Shown here in pieces: positions 51,932 to 59,416 of a stretch of 64,000 nucleotides of DNA. Both the position numbers and the translations under genes were made by a program. A model generated the notes under the pieces. That model worked only from the letters and a program-made list of their open reading frames with translations. It ran no database searches and was not told the DNA's origin. The DNA is from an uncultured Gemmatimonadota bacterium. GTDB taxonomy: Bacteria > Gemmatimonadota > Gemmatimonadetes > Longimicrobiales > Longimicrobiaceae. How positions within the stretch are numbered: position 1 is the stretch's first letter; every line of letters begins with the position of its first letter. Where the stretch lies: positions 18,902 through 82,901 of the forward strand of contig CADCTW010000230.1 of assembly GCA_902805735.1 (NCBI GenBank), given 5' to 3'.

Positions 51932-51964
51932 CTCGTCTCTGTGTCTCTGTGCCTCTGTGTGAGC
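51932..51964. repeat. 64-bp palindrome family, half copy between dcd and cheC
   Basis: TCTCTGTGCCTCTGTGTGAG on the plus strand (51945-51964), preceded by CGTCTCTGTGTC, fills nearly the whole 40-base dcd-cheC gap and supplies the purine-rich sequence before the cheC start on the minus strand. Confidence 0.88.
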
Positions 51965-51971
51965 CCGCCGT

Positions 51972-53678
51972 TTACAGCCTCGGCACAGTCACGCCCACCT
52001 GCCCCTGGTACTTCCCCTTCCGGTCCGCGTAGCTCACCTCGCACGTCTCGTCCGACTCGAAGAAGAGCACCTGCGCGATCCCCTCGTTGGCGTAGATGCG
52101 CGCCGGAAGGGGCGTCGTGTTGGAGATCTCCAGCGTCACGAATCCCTCCCATTCTGGCTCGAAGGGCGTAACGTTGGTGATGATGCCGCAATTCCGGACG
52201 AAGACACCCGCCGCGAGCGCGAAGTTGCCGGCCTCCGGGACGGTCAGGCAGTAGACGTCGTGGTCACCGGGAACTGGCTTCACCGAAACGACCTTGTGGT
52301 TCAGCGGTGTCTCCGCGCGGGGCCGGCGCCCGGCCCGTCCGTGCACCTGGGCGACCACGTCGGGGAAGCGGCGGAACACGGAGCGGTCGCAGTCGAGCAG
52401 GCGTGCGGCGCCGCGGATGGAGCCCGCCTCCTGGAGCGCCGCGCGCACCGACTCTTCCGTGATCTCGGGCCGCAGCCGGATTCCGCGCGCGATCTCGCGC
52501 TGCTTGTCGCGGCGCTCCACCGATGCCTGTTCCCAGGCGGCACGCGACCGGTCTCCCGTCGCCGCCCGGTTGTCGGGGTCCGAGAAGAACGCGCGCATCG
52601 CGGCGGCTTGATGCTCCCTGCGCTCTGCAGTCCAGTTCTCCAGGTGGCGTTCCACCAGCCGCTGCCGCGCATCTGCGTATACCTCCTCGCTCCAGAAGCG
52701 GCGGGCCCGCTCGCTCTGGACATGCGAGAAGTGCTCGCGCCATTCGAGGTCCTCGGCCCGCCAGGCCAGCGACTCGCGAATGGCCGCGCCATGCTCCGCC
52801 GGGTCGAAGTCCTCGCCGTACGTTTCCGAGTTGTGCAGGCGGATGTGGTCCGCCGCCAGCATCCGCTCGATGTTCCACGGCATGTTGTTGCGCCGGTCGC
52901 CGTCACGGTGGTGGCGGTGCGTACCGGGAACGGCTTCGTAGACGCCGTTGCGCAGGTTCCACTCGTCGGCCAGGCGGTGTGTGGGGTCGATGTGGCCGTT
53001 GATCGGCTGGTAGACCGCCTCGTAGCCCCGCACGAGCTGCCGGTAGAGCGGCATCAGCGAGTCGCCCGGGCGCAGGTCGCCCGCCTGCGCGTGGCGGCCG
53101 TCACGGAGGATGAACTCGTGGTCCGGCGTGCACCGGATCGGCTCGCCGTTGTCGAGCACCACCTCCAGCAGCGAGTCCCGGCCGATGAGGCGCGGCGCCT
53201 CCAGCAGCGCCACCATGATGCGCCCGTAGGGGCCCATCGCGTACCCCCACAGCATCTCGCCGTCTTCGGCGCGCCGGGCCATGTCTTCCAGCGTGGCCGC
53301 CGTGCCGTCCGCCAGCGCCACCCGCGTGTCCCCGCTGAAGCAGCGCGCGTACGTGCTCTTCCCCACGCACAGCGTCAACACGTTGCGCGGGATGCGGAAG
53401 TACTCCACGGAGCGGGCGAGGGCGAACGAGTTGGGGGGGACGATGCACACGTCGCCCTCGAAGTTCACGAACGAGGCGTCGTCGAAGTTCTTGGGGTCGA
53501 CGATGGCGTTGTTGACGTTGGTGAAGATCTTGAACTCGCGCGCCACGCGCATGTCGTAGCCGTACGACGACACGCCGTACGAGATGGTGCCCTTCCGCAC
53601 CTGCGCGTCCTCGAACGGCTCGATCATCGCGTGCTCGCGCGCCATCTGGCGGATCCAGCGATCAGATTTGAGGCTCAT
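51972..53678 (-). CDS. dcd: dCTP deaminase interrupted by an in-frame intein
   Basis: The 568-residue precursor consists of dCTP deaminase residues 1-112 and 497-568 around an intein (113-496). Spliced, it is 184 residues, the usual Dcd length. Exteins show [33 protein letters not shown] and, across the splice, GKSTYAR joined to [17 protein letters not shown], then [10 protein letters not shown]. Dcd converts dCTP to dUTP for thymidylate synthesis. The intein sits beside the active-site Ser/Arg motif, a typical insertion point. ATG 53678 fits the family N-terminus; the frame is open 68 codons upstream but that is shadow. It heads the minus operon with cheC and glpD. Confidence 0.95.
   Translation of the reverse strand: MSLKSDRWIRQMAREHAMIEPFEDAQVRKGTISYGVSSYGYDMRVAREFKIFTNVNNAIVDPKNFDDASFVNFEGDVCIVPPNSFALARSVEYFRIPRNVLTLCVGKSTYARCFSGDTRVALADGTAATLEDMARRAEDGEMLWGYAMGPYGRIMVALLEAPRLIGRDSLLEVVLDNGEPIRCTPDHEFILRDGRHAQAGDLRPGDSLMPLYRQLVRGYEAVYQPINGHIDPTHRLADEWNLRNGVYEAVPGTHRHHRDGDRRNNMPWNIERMLAADHIRLHNSETYGEDFDPAEHGAAIRESLAWRAEDLEWREHFSHVQSERARRFWSEEVYADARQRLVERHLENWTAERREHQAAAMRAFFSDPDNRAATGDRSRAAWEQASVERRDKQREIARGIRLRPEITEESVRAALQEAGSIRGAARLLDCDRSVFRRFPDVVAQVHGRAGRRPRAETPLNHKVVSVKPVPGDHDVYCLTVPEAGNFALAAGVFVRNCGIITNVTPFEPEWEGFVTLEISNTTPLPARIYANEGIAQVLFFESDETCEVSYADRKGKYQGQVGVTVPRL
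52191..53342 (-). mobile_element. intein with HNH homing endonuclease in dcd
   Basis: 384 residues beginning with Cys113 ([13 protein letters not shown], block A), with block B TPDHEFIL, a block F-like DHDVYCLTV and the end [13 protein letters not shown] before the +1 Cys. The terminal Asn is present but the penultimate residue is Arg and not His. The middle has an HNH-type nuclease core ([20 protein letters not shown]) and, near the end, a helix-turn-helix-like stretch ([19 protein letters not shown]) that may bind the target DNA. Boundaries are exact because the flanking Dcd motif is continuous once it is removed. Confidence 0.93.
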
Positions 53679-53838
53679 CGGGCACGTGTCGCGGGTGGGG
53701 AACCGTTGTTGCGTCGGCAGGCCCGAACACCCTCCGAAATGGGGGGTATGCAGGGCTCCGCCGCAGGGCGGTGGACAGGGGGGCCAAGCTAGGCCGCGCC
53801 CCCCCCGCGCGGCAAGGGGGAAAAGGGCCCCGCTTCGC

Positions 53839-53867
53839 TTGACCGGGGGGCGGTGGCGCCGTACATT
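53839..53867 (+). promoter_or_regulatory. promoter of the nuo operon
   Basis: TTGACC (53839-53844), a 17-base spacer and TACATT (53862-53867) give five and four matches to the sigma70 consensus. Start near 53874 leaves a leader of about 55 bases before nuoA. It lies in the divergent gap between dcd and nuoA. Confidence 0.7.
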
Positions 53868-53928
53868 GGCGCGGCTCCGCACAAGTGAAGGATTTCACAA
53901 ACCAACGCCCCACGAGGCGCACGCCGAT

Positions 53929-54285
53929 ATGCTTCGCTCGTACCTTCCCGCCCTGGTGATGCTGGTGCTTTCGGTAGCCCAGGCGATCGGCATGGTCATC
54001 CTCTCCACGGTCCTGAGCCCCGGCGGCAAGACCAAGGTGAAGTCGGCCCCGTACGAGAGCGGGATGGACCCGCTGGGCGGCACGCGCGAGCGTTTCTCGG
54101 TGAAGTTCTACATGGTGGCGATCCTATTCATCGTCTTCGACGTGGAAACCGTCTTTCTCCTCCCCTGGGCCGTGTCGCTGCGGCCGCTGGGGTGGGGGGG
54201 CTTCGCCTCCGCGATGATCTTCATCTTCATCCTGACGGTGGGGCTCGTTTACGAGTGGAAGAAGGGAGCGCTGGAATGGGACTGA
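53929..54285 (+). CDS. nuoA: NADH-quinone oxidoreductase subunit A
   Basis: The 118-residue membrane subunit of complex I has three transmembrane helices and the conserved [20 protein letters not shown] loop, then [21 protein letters not shown] 53929 follows GAGG at a slightly long distance. It is first in the nuoA-K run and overlaps nuoB by ten bases. Confidence 0.97.
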   Translation: MLRSYLPALVMLVLSVAQAIGMVILSTVLSPGGKTKVKSAPYESGMDPLGGTRERFSVKFYMVAILFIVFDVETVFLLPWAVSLRPLGWGGFASAMIFIFILTVGLVYEWKKGALEWD

Positions 54286-54983
54286 ACGAGAACACCAATC
54301 CGCTGCCGATCGTGAAGCCGGCCGACGCGGTGACGCCCGCGCCCGAGGGGGGGATCTTCTCCGGGGCGCCGTCGTTCCTCACCACCCGGCTGGACACGGT
54401 GGTCAACTGGGCGCGCGAGAACTCCATCTGGCCCATGCCGTTCGGCACGGCGTGCTGCGCCATCGAGATGATGGCCACGGCGGCCACGCGCTACGACCTG
54501 GCCCGCTTCGGGATGGAGCGGATGAGCTTTTCGCCCCGGCAGGCGGACCTGCTGATCTGCGCGGGGCGCGTTTCGTACAAGATGGCGCCGGTGCTCCGCA
54601 AGATCTGGGAGCAGATGCCGAGCCCCAAGTGGGCGATCTCGATGGGCGCCTGCGCCTCCACGGGCGGCGTCTTCGACGTGTACAGCATGGTGCAGGGGAT
54701 CGACACCATCATCCCGGTGGACGTGTACGTCCCCGGCTGCCCGCCGCGGCCCGAGGGGCTGATGTACGGGATCCTGATGATCCAGGAGAAGATCCGCCAG
54801 TCGTCGCCCACCGCGCAGGACCAGTGGAACGCGGTGGACCAGCTCCCCGAGGGCCGCAGCTACCTGCCGGACGAGGTGGTGAACAACATCACCGTGCAGT
54901 TCGGCAACTCGACCAACCAGAACCGCCCCGGCGGCCTGATGTCGACGGGGGCGGTGGTGCGGGTGCAGGATCGAAGGCCGTAA
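54276..54983 (+). CDS. nuoB: NADH-quinone oxidoreductase subunit B
   Basis: The 235-residue subunit holds the N2 [4Fe-4S] cluster: tandem Cys in [11 protein letters not shown], Cys in GACAS and in [15 protein letters not shown]- and C-terminal extensions (about 40 and 50 residues) flank the core. ATG 54276 lies inside the end of nuoA behind AAGGGAG. A GGCACTA-type repeat array follows before nuoC. Confidence 0.97.
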   Translation: MGLNENTNPLPIVKPADAVTPAPEGGIFSGAPSFLTTRLDTVVNWARENSIWPMPFGTACCAIEMMATAATRYDLARFGMERMSFSPRQADLLICAGRVSYKMAPVLRKIWEQMPSPKWAISMGACASTGGVFDVYSMVQGIDTIIPVDVYVPGCPPRPEGLMYGILMIQEKIRQSSPTAQDQWNAVDQLPEGRSYLPDEVVNNITVQFGNSTNQNRPGGLMSTGAVVRVQDRRP

Positions 54984-54984
54984 G

Positions 54985-55088
54985 CAGTGCCCAGTGCCGA
55001 GTGCCTAGTGCCTAGTAACTGATTGACAGGCACTCGCCACTCCGGCACCAGGCACTAGGCACTGGGCACTACGCACTGGGCACTGAAG
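54985..55088. repeat. GGCACTA/AGTGCC array between nuoB and nuoC
   Basis: The left half has AGTGCCCAGTGCCGAGTGCC units and the right half GGCACTAGGCACTGGGCAC units, so the 104-bp gap is an imperfect palindrome built from short tandem units. The array touches the nuoC start. Related arrays occupy four other nuo gaps. Confidence 0.9.
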
Positions 55089-55090
55089 TC

Positions 55091-55819
55091 ATGAACGACG
55101 CATTCAAGAAGGGCCTCGAAGGGTTGGATTCCGGGCCGCGTCCGTCGGACGCGGGCGGGGTCGGGGCGCCCCCGCAGGCCGGCGACCTTCCGCCGCACCC
55201 CTCGGTCGACGCGCTCCGCGAGCGCTTCGGCGACGCGGTGCTGCGCCACGAGCTGGTGAGCGGCGACGAGCACATCGTGTACGTGCTCCCCGATCGCAGC
55301 CTGGAGATCCTCCAGTTCCTGCGCGACGAGCCGGGGCACCGCTACGACTTCCTGCAGGACCTCACCGCGGTGGATTACGGCGGCGGGCGGATGATCCAGG
55401 TGGTGTACCAGCTCTGGTCGGTCGAGAACAAGCTGAACCTGCGCGTCAAGGCCGAGCTGCCGTTGGACGGGCTGGAGATCCAGTCGGTCTACCACCTGTG
55501 GCGCGCGGCCGACTGGCTGGAGCGCGAGGTGTACGACATGTTCGGCGTGGTCTTCCAGGGCCACCCGGACCTGCGGCGCATCCTGATGCCGTACAACTAC
55601 GCCGAAGGGCACCCGCTGCGAAAGGACTTCCCGCTGCGGGGGCGCTTCACCCGGGCCGAGCAGACCCGGCGGTCGCTCAGCCTGCGCACCGAAGACCACT
55701 ACTCGCCGGCCGAGCTGGAGATCGCGCACGTCCTGGGACAGACGGTGCCCGACCCGTTCAACGGCGCCGACGCCGCGGAGCAGCAGGGCCAGTTCGGCGG
55801 CATGGGAGGAGGGGGCTGA
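55091..55819 (+). CDS. nuoC: NADH-quinone oxidoreductase subunit C
   Basis: A 242-residue peripheral-arm subunit with the 30-kDa signature EREVYDMFGVVFQGHPDLRR and ILMPYNYAEGHPLRKDFPLR. The first ~40 residues are a Pro/Gly-rich extension, and the end is Gly-rich. ATG 55091 immediately follows the repeat array, so ribosome binding must use repeat-derived sequence (TGAAGTC). The stop shares its last base with the nuoD start (TGATG). Confidence 0.95.
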   Translation: MNDAFKKGLEGLDSGPRPSDAGGVGAPPQAGDLPPHPSVDALRERFGDAVLRHELVSGDEHIVYVLPDRSLEILQFLRDEPGHRYDFLQDLTAVDYGGGRMIQVVYQLWSVENKLNLRVKAELPLDGLEIQSVYHLWRAADWLEREVYDMFGVVFQGHPDLRRILMPYNYAEGHPLRKDFPLRGRFTRAEQTRRSLSLRTEDHYSPAELEIAHVLGQTVPDPFNGADAAEQQGQFGGMGGGG

Positions 55820-57114
55820 TGTCCAGCAAGCTGCGCAGAGTCGTCTACAACGTCACCCGCAACCCCGAGCTTTCGGCCGGGGGCTCGCTCGTGCACGCGC
55901 CCATCGTGCCCACCGAGGGCGGGGCGGCGCGCGTGCAGGAGGACATCGCGGGCGAGCACATGCTCATCAACATCGGGCCCCAGCACCCCGCCACGCACGG
56001 CGTGCTCCGCCTGGTGCTGGAGCTGGACGGCGAGACCGTCGTCCGCTGCATCCCGCACATCGGCTACCTGCACTCGTCGTTCGAGAAGCTGGGCGAGTAC
56101 CGGGACTGGAACCAGGTGGTTCCCCTCACCGACCGCATGGACTACCTGGCGCCGCTGATCTACAACTGCGCCTACGCCATGTCGGTGGAGAAGCTGATGG
56201 GCGTGGAGGTCACCGAGCGCTGCAAGGTGGTGCGCCTCATCTGCATGGAGCTGGACCGCATCTTCAGCCACCTCCTGTGGCTGGGGACCACGGCCATCGA
56301 CCTGGGCGCCTTCACGGTCTTCCTCTACACCTTCCAGCAGCGCGAGCTGATCTACGACCTGCACGAGTCGTTCACGGGCGCGCGCATCACCACCTCGTCC
56401 ACGCGCATCGGGGGGATGATGGCCGACCTGCCCGCCGGGTGGATCGACCAGCTCAACAGGTGGATCGAAGGGTTCCTCCCCGTGCTGGACGAGGTGGACA
56501 CCCTGCTCACGAACAACGGCATCTGGATCGGCCGCACGCAGGGCGTGGGCACCATCTCGGCCGAGGACGCGGTCAACTTCGGGCTCTCGGGCCCCAACCT
56601 GCGCGCCTCGGGGGTGTCGTACGACGTGCGCAAGGACCGTCCGTACTACGACATGGACTCGTACGACTTCGACGTGCCGGTGGGCGAGCACGGCGACATC
56701 TACGACCGCTACCTGTGCCGGATGGAGGAGATGAGGCAGAGCGTTCGCCTCCTCCGCCAGATGATCCAGCGCCTCCCGGGCGGCCCCATCAACGTCGACG
56801 ACCCGCGCGTCATCCTTCCGCCCAAGACGGCGGCGATGAACGACATGGAGTCGATGATCCACCACTTCAAGGTGGTGATGGAGGGCGTGCGCGCCCCCGT
56901 GGGCGAGTCGTGGTTCTCGGTGGAGTCGTCGAAGGGCGAGCTGGGGATGTACGTGGTCTCGGACGGGGGGAGCAAGCCGGTGCGCTGGCGCGTGCGCGGC
57001 CCGTCGTTCATCAACATCGCGGCGCTTCCGCACATGATCGAGGGGGCGCTGCTCTCCGACGTGATCGCGGTGAACGCGTCGCTGGACATCGTGCTGGGGG
57101 AGATCGACCGATGA
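55819..57114 (+). CDS. nuoD: NADH-quinone oxidoreductase subunit D
   Basis: The 431-residue 49-kDa subunit lines the quinone site. It shows INIGPQHPATHGVLRLVLEL, PHIGYLHSSFEKLGEYRDWN, DRMDYLAPL, GARITTSSTRIGGMMADLP and SSKGELGMYVVSDGGSKPVR. GGAGGAGGGGG precedes ATG 55819, which overlaps nuoC by one base; the stop overlaps nuoE (ATGA). Confidence 0.97.
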   Translation: MSSKLRRVVYNVTRNPELSAGGSLVHAPIVPTEGGAARVQEDIAGEHMLINIGPQHPATHGVLRLVLELDGETVVRCIPHIGYLHSSFEKLGEYRDWNQVVPLTDRMDYLAPLIYNCAYAMSVEKLMGVEVTERCKVVRLICMELDRIFSHLLWLGTTAIDLGAFTVFLYTFQQRELIYDLHESFTGARITTSSTRIGGMMADLPAGWIDQLNRWIEGFLPVLDEVDTLLTNNGIWIGRTQGVGTISAEDAVNFGLSGPNLRASGVSYDVRKDRPYYDMDSYDFDVPVGEHGDIYDRYLCRMEEMRQSVRLLRQMIQRLPGGPINVDDPRVILPPKTAAMNDMESMIHHFKVVMEGVRAPVGESWFSVESSKGELGMYVVSDGGSKPVRWRVRGPSFINIAALPHMIEGALLSDVIAVNASLDIVLGEIDR

Positions 57115-57794
57115 CGCAGCACGGAGGAAAGCTGGACTCTCCCCCTTCGTCGTGGCCGAGCGCCCAGCAGAACCCGGGCTTCGCGGGCGACACGGGCGAG
57201 TTCCCGGCGCTCACGGCGGACGACGTGCGCGGCATCACCTACGTGGGCACGCGCCCGGAGCACGGCGGGCACCCGTCGGTGGCCGGCACCATGCCCTACC
57301 AGGTGCCGCCCAAGCAGCCGGAGGGGCCCATCTTCACCGGCGAGTACGAGGAGCGCCTGCAGAAGGTGCTCACCCGCTACCCGGACCGTCAGGCGGCGCT
57401 CCTTCCCGCGCTGCACCTGGCCCAGGAGCTCCGCGGTCACCTGTCGCCGGAGTCGATGGACGAGGTGGCGGCGCGGCTGCAGCTCGCCCCGGCGTACGTG
57501 CGGGGCGTGGCCTCGTTCTACACCATGTACAACCTGGGCCCCGTGGGTAAGTACCTGGTCCAGGTGTGCACCAACATCTCGTGCAACCTGTGCGGCGGCG
57601 ACGCCGTGCTGGAAGCCTTTTTGGAGCACACGGGCACCGAGATGGGCGAGATCAGCGCCGACGGCCGCTTCACGGTGATCGAGGCCGAGTGCCTGGGCGC
57701 CTGCGGCTTCCCCACGGCCGTGCAGATCAACGAGCGTTTCTACGAGAACATCCGTCCGGAGGAAGTGCCGGCGGTCTTGGAAGCGTTGAAGTGA
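57111..57794 (+). CDS. nuoE: NADH-quinone oxidoreductase subunit E
   Basis: The 227-residue 24-kDa subunit carries the N1a [2Fe-2S] cluster: CTNISCNLCGG with the first two Cys and ECLGACGFPTAVQIN with the last two. Compared with the usual ~160 residues it has an N-terminal extension of about 75 residues, Pro/Gly-rich and likely disordered (MTQHGGKLDSPPSS on). The ATG is fixed by the nuoD overlap; a shorter protein from a later start cannot be excluded. Confidence 0.95.
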   Translation: MTQHGGKLDSPPSSWPSAQQNPGFAGDTGEFPALTADDVRGITYVGTRPEHGGHPSVAGTMPYQVPPKQPEGPIFTGEYEERLQKVLTRYPDRQAALLPALHLAQELRGHLSPESMDEVAARLQLAPAYVRGVASFYTMYNLGPVGKYLVQVCTNISCNLCGGDAVLEAFLEHTGTEMGEISADGRFTVIEAECLGACGFPTAVQINERFYENIRPEEVPAVLEALK

Positions 57795-57831
57795 ACCCCA
57801 GTGCCAAGTGCCAAGTGCCTGGTGCCTAGGA
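57795..57831. repeat. AGTGCC/AGTGCCT array after nuoE, left arm
   Basis: Units AGTGCCAAGTGCCAAGTGCC and TGGTGCCTAGG follow the nuoE stop. Their inverted partner lies at 58027-58072, on the other side of the 135-bp palindrome copy B. Confidence 0.85.
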
Positions 57832-57851
57832 ACTGCGGGGCGCGGGCAAGT

Positions 57852-57986
57852 TGCGGGCGAGTAAACTCGCGGCAACGAAAGCACGAAGTCCGCCTGCGCG
57901 GACTGGGTTGTCGAGGTGGAGCGGGAAGGTTCCAGTCCCCGCAGGGGGACTTCGTGCAGTTGTTGCCGCGAGTTTACTCGCCCGGC
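57852..57986. repeat. 135-bp palindromic element, copy B
   Basis: Left arm GCGGGCGAGTAAACTCGCGG and right arm CCGCGAGTTTACTCGCCCG are inverted copies, with the inner pair CGAAGTCCGCCTGCGCGGAC / TCCCCGCAGGGGGACTTCG. It resembles copy A after pheS closely in the arms and less in the centre. It is nested between two arms of the GGCACTA array. Confidence 0.85.
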
Positions 57987-58026
57987 ATGCGGATCGCGCC
58001 CCCTGGCAGCGAAGAGCTGACGGAAA

Positions 58027-58072
58027 AACGCACTAGGCACTAGGCACTTGGCACTAGGCACTAGTTACTTGA
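58027..58072. repeat. GGCACTA array before nuoF, right arm
   Basis: CACTAGGCACTAGGCACTTG then GCACTAGGCACTAGTTACTT precede nuoF by about 20 bases and are the inverted partner of 57795-57831. Confidence 0.88.
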
Positions 58073-58093
58073 ATCAGCCGACGAGCTGAAACC

Positions 58094-59398
58094 ATGGCTT
58101 ATCCATACAGGCACCCCAACGAGGTGCAGGTCCTCTCCCAATACTTCGGCGATCCGGAAGCGCGGACGCTGAAGGGGTGGGAGGCCCGCGGCGGCTACCA
58201 GGCGCTCCGCAAGGCGCTGGGAATGTCGCCGGCCGAGATCGTGAACGAGGTCAAGGCCAGCGGGCTGCGCGGGCGCGGCGGCGCGGGCTTCCCGACCGGG
58301 GTGAAGTGGAGCTTCATGCCCCAGAAGTCGGACAAGCCCCACTACCTGCTCTGCAACGCCGACGAGAGCGAGCCCGGCACCTTCAAGGACCGCGAGCTCA
58401 TCCGCTGGACGCCGCACGCGCTGGTGGAAGGGTGCCTGATCGGCGCCTACGCCATCCGCGCGGAGCACGCGTACATCTACATCCGCGGCGAGTTCTTTGA
58501 GCCCGCGCAGATCCTGGCGCGCGCCATCGAAGAGGCGTACGCGGCCGGGTACGCCGGCAAGAACGTGATGGGGTCGGGGATCGACCTGGACATCACCCTG
58601 CACATCGGCGCCGGCGCGTACATCTGCGGCGAAGAGACGGGGCTGATGAACTCGCTGGAAGGGCGCCGCGGCGAGCCGCGCATCAAGCCGCCCTTCCCGG
58701 CCATCTCCGGGGCGTTCGGCAAGCCGTCCGCCATCAACAACGTGGAAACGCTGATCGCCGCCGCGCACATCGTGACCCACGGCGCCGACTGGTACAAGCA
58801 GTGGGGGACGGAGAAGAGCACGGGGACCAAGCTGTTCTGCGTGAGCGGCCACGTGAAGCGCCCCGGCAACTACGAGGTGCCGCTGGGCTTCAACTTCCGC
58901 GAGTTCATCTACGACATGTGCGGCGGCACCGCCAGCGGGCGCCCCATCAAGGCGGTGATCCCCGGCGGCTCCTCCGTGCCCATGCTCACGGCGGACGAGC
59001 TGGACATCGGGATGGACTACGAGGCCATGGCCGCGGCCGGGACGATGCTGGGGTGCGGGTCGGTGATCATCATGGACGACACCACCAACATCGTGAAGCA
59101 GGTGCGGCGCATGGTGGACTTCTACGCCCACGAGAGCTGCGGGCAGTGCACGCCGTGCCGCGAGGGCACCGCGTGGGCCGCCAAGATCCTGCGCCGCATC
59201 GAGAACGGCCGCGGCACGCAGGAAGACATGGACACGCTGCTGCAGATCTCGGACAACATGTCCGGCAAGACCATCTGCGTGCTGAGCGACGCGGCGGCGG
59301 CGCCCATCGTTTCGTCCATCGAGAAGTTCCGGGGCGACTACCTGGAGATGATGCACGCGGGCGCCGGTGTTCCGGTCGCCTCCGCCATCGCCCTCTGA
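58094..59398 (+). CDS. nuoF: NADH-quinone oxidoreductase subunit F
   Basis: The 434-residue subunit binds NADH, FMN and cluster N3. It shows GLRGRGGAGFPTGVKWSFMP (FMN), NADESEPGTFKDRELI, GAGAYICGEETGLMNSLEG (NADH) and ESCGQCTPCREGT with a fourth Cys in TICVLSDAAA. Length is normal. ATG 58094 gives the usual N-terminus; the upstream sequence is repeat DNA and the ribosome-binding site is weak (GAGCTGAAACC). Confidence 0.97.
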   Translation: MAYPYRHPNEVQVLSQYFGDPEARTLKGWEARGGYQALRKALGMSPAEIVNEVKASGLRGRGGAGFPTGVKWSFMPQKSDKPHYLLCNADESEPGTFKDRELIRWTPHALVEGCLIGAYAIRAEHAYIYIRGEFFEPAQILARAIEEAYAAGYAGKNVMGSGIDLDITLHIGAGAYICGEETGLMNSLEGRRGEPRIKPPFPAISGAFGKPSAINNVETLIAAAHIVTHGADWYKQWGTEKSTGTKLFCVSGHVKRPGNYEVPLGFNFREFIYDMCGGTASGRPIKAVIPGGSSVPMLTADELDIGMDYEAMAAAGTMLGCGSVIIMDDTTNIVKQVRRMVDFYAHESCGQCTPCREGTAWAAKILRRIENGRGTQEDMDTLLQISDNMSGKTICVLSDAAAAPIVSSIEKFRGDYLEMMHAGAGVPVASAIAL

Positions 59399-59416
59399 GT
59401 CAAGGAAGACGCGGTC

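Noticed and set aside
53343..53678. Frameshift or gene fusion as explanation of the long dcd
   Set aside because: The frame is continuous, the boundaries are exact splice motifs, and removing the insert restores normal Dcd.
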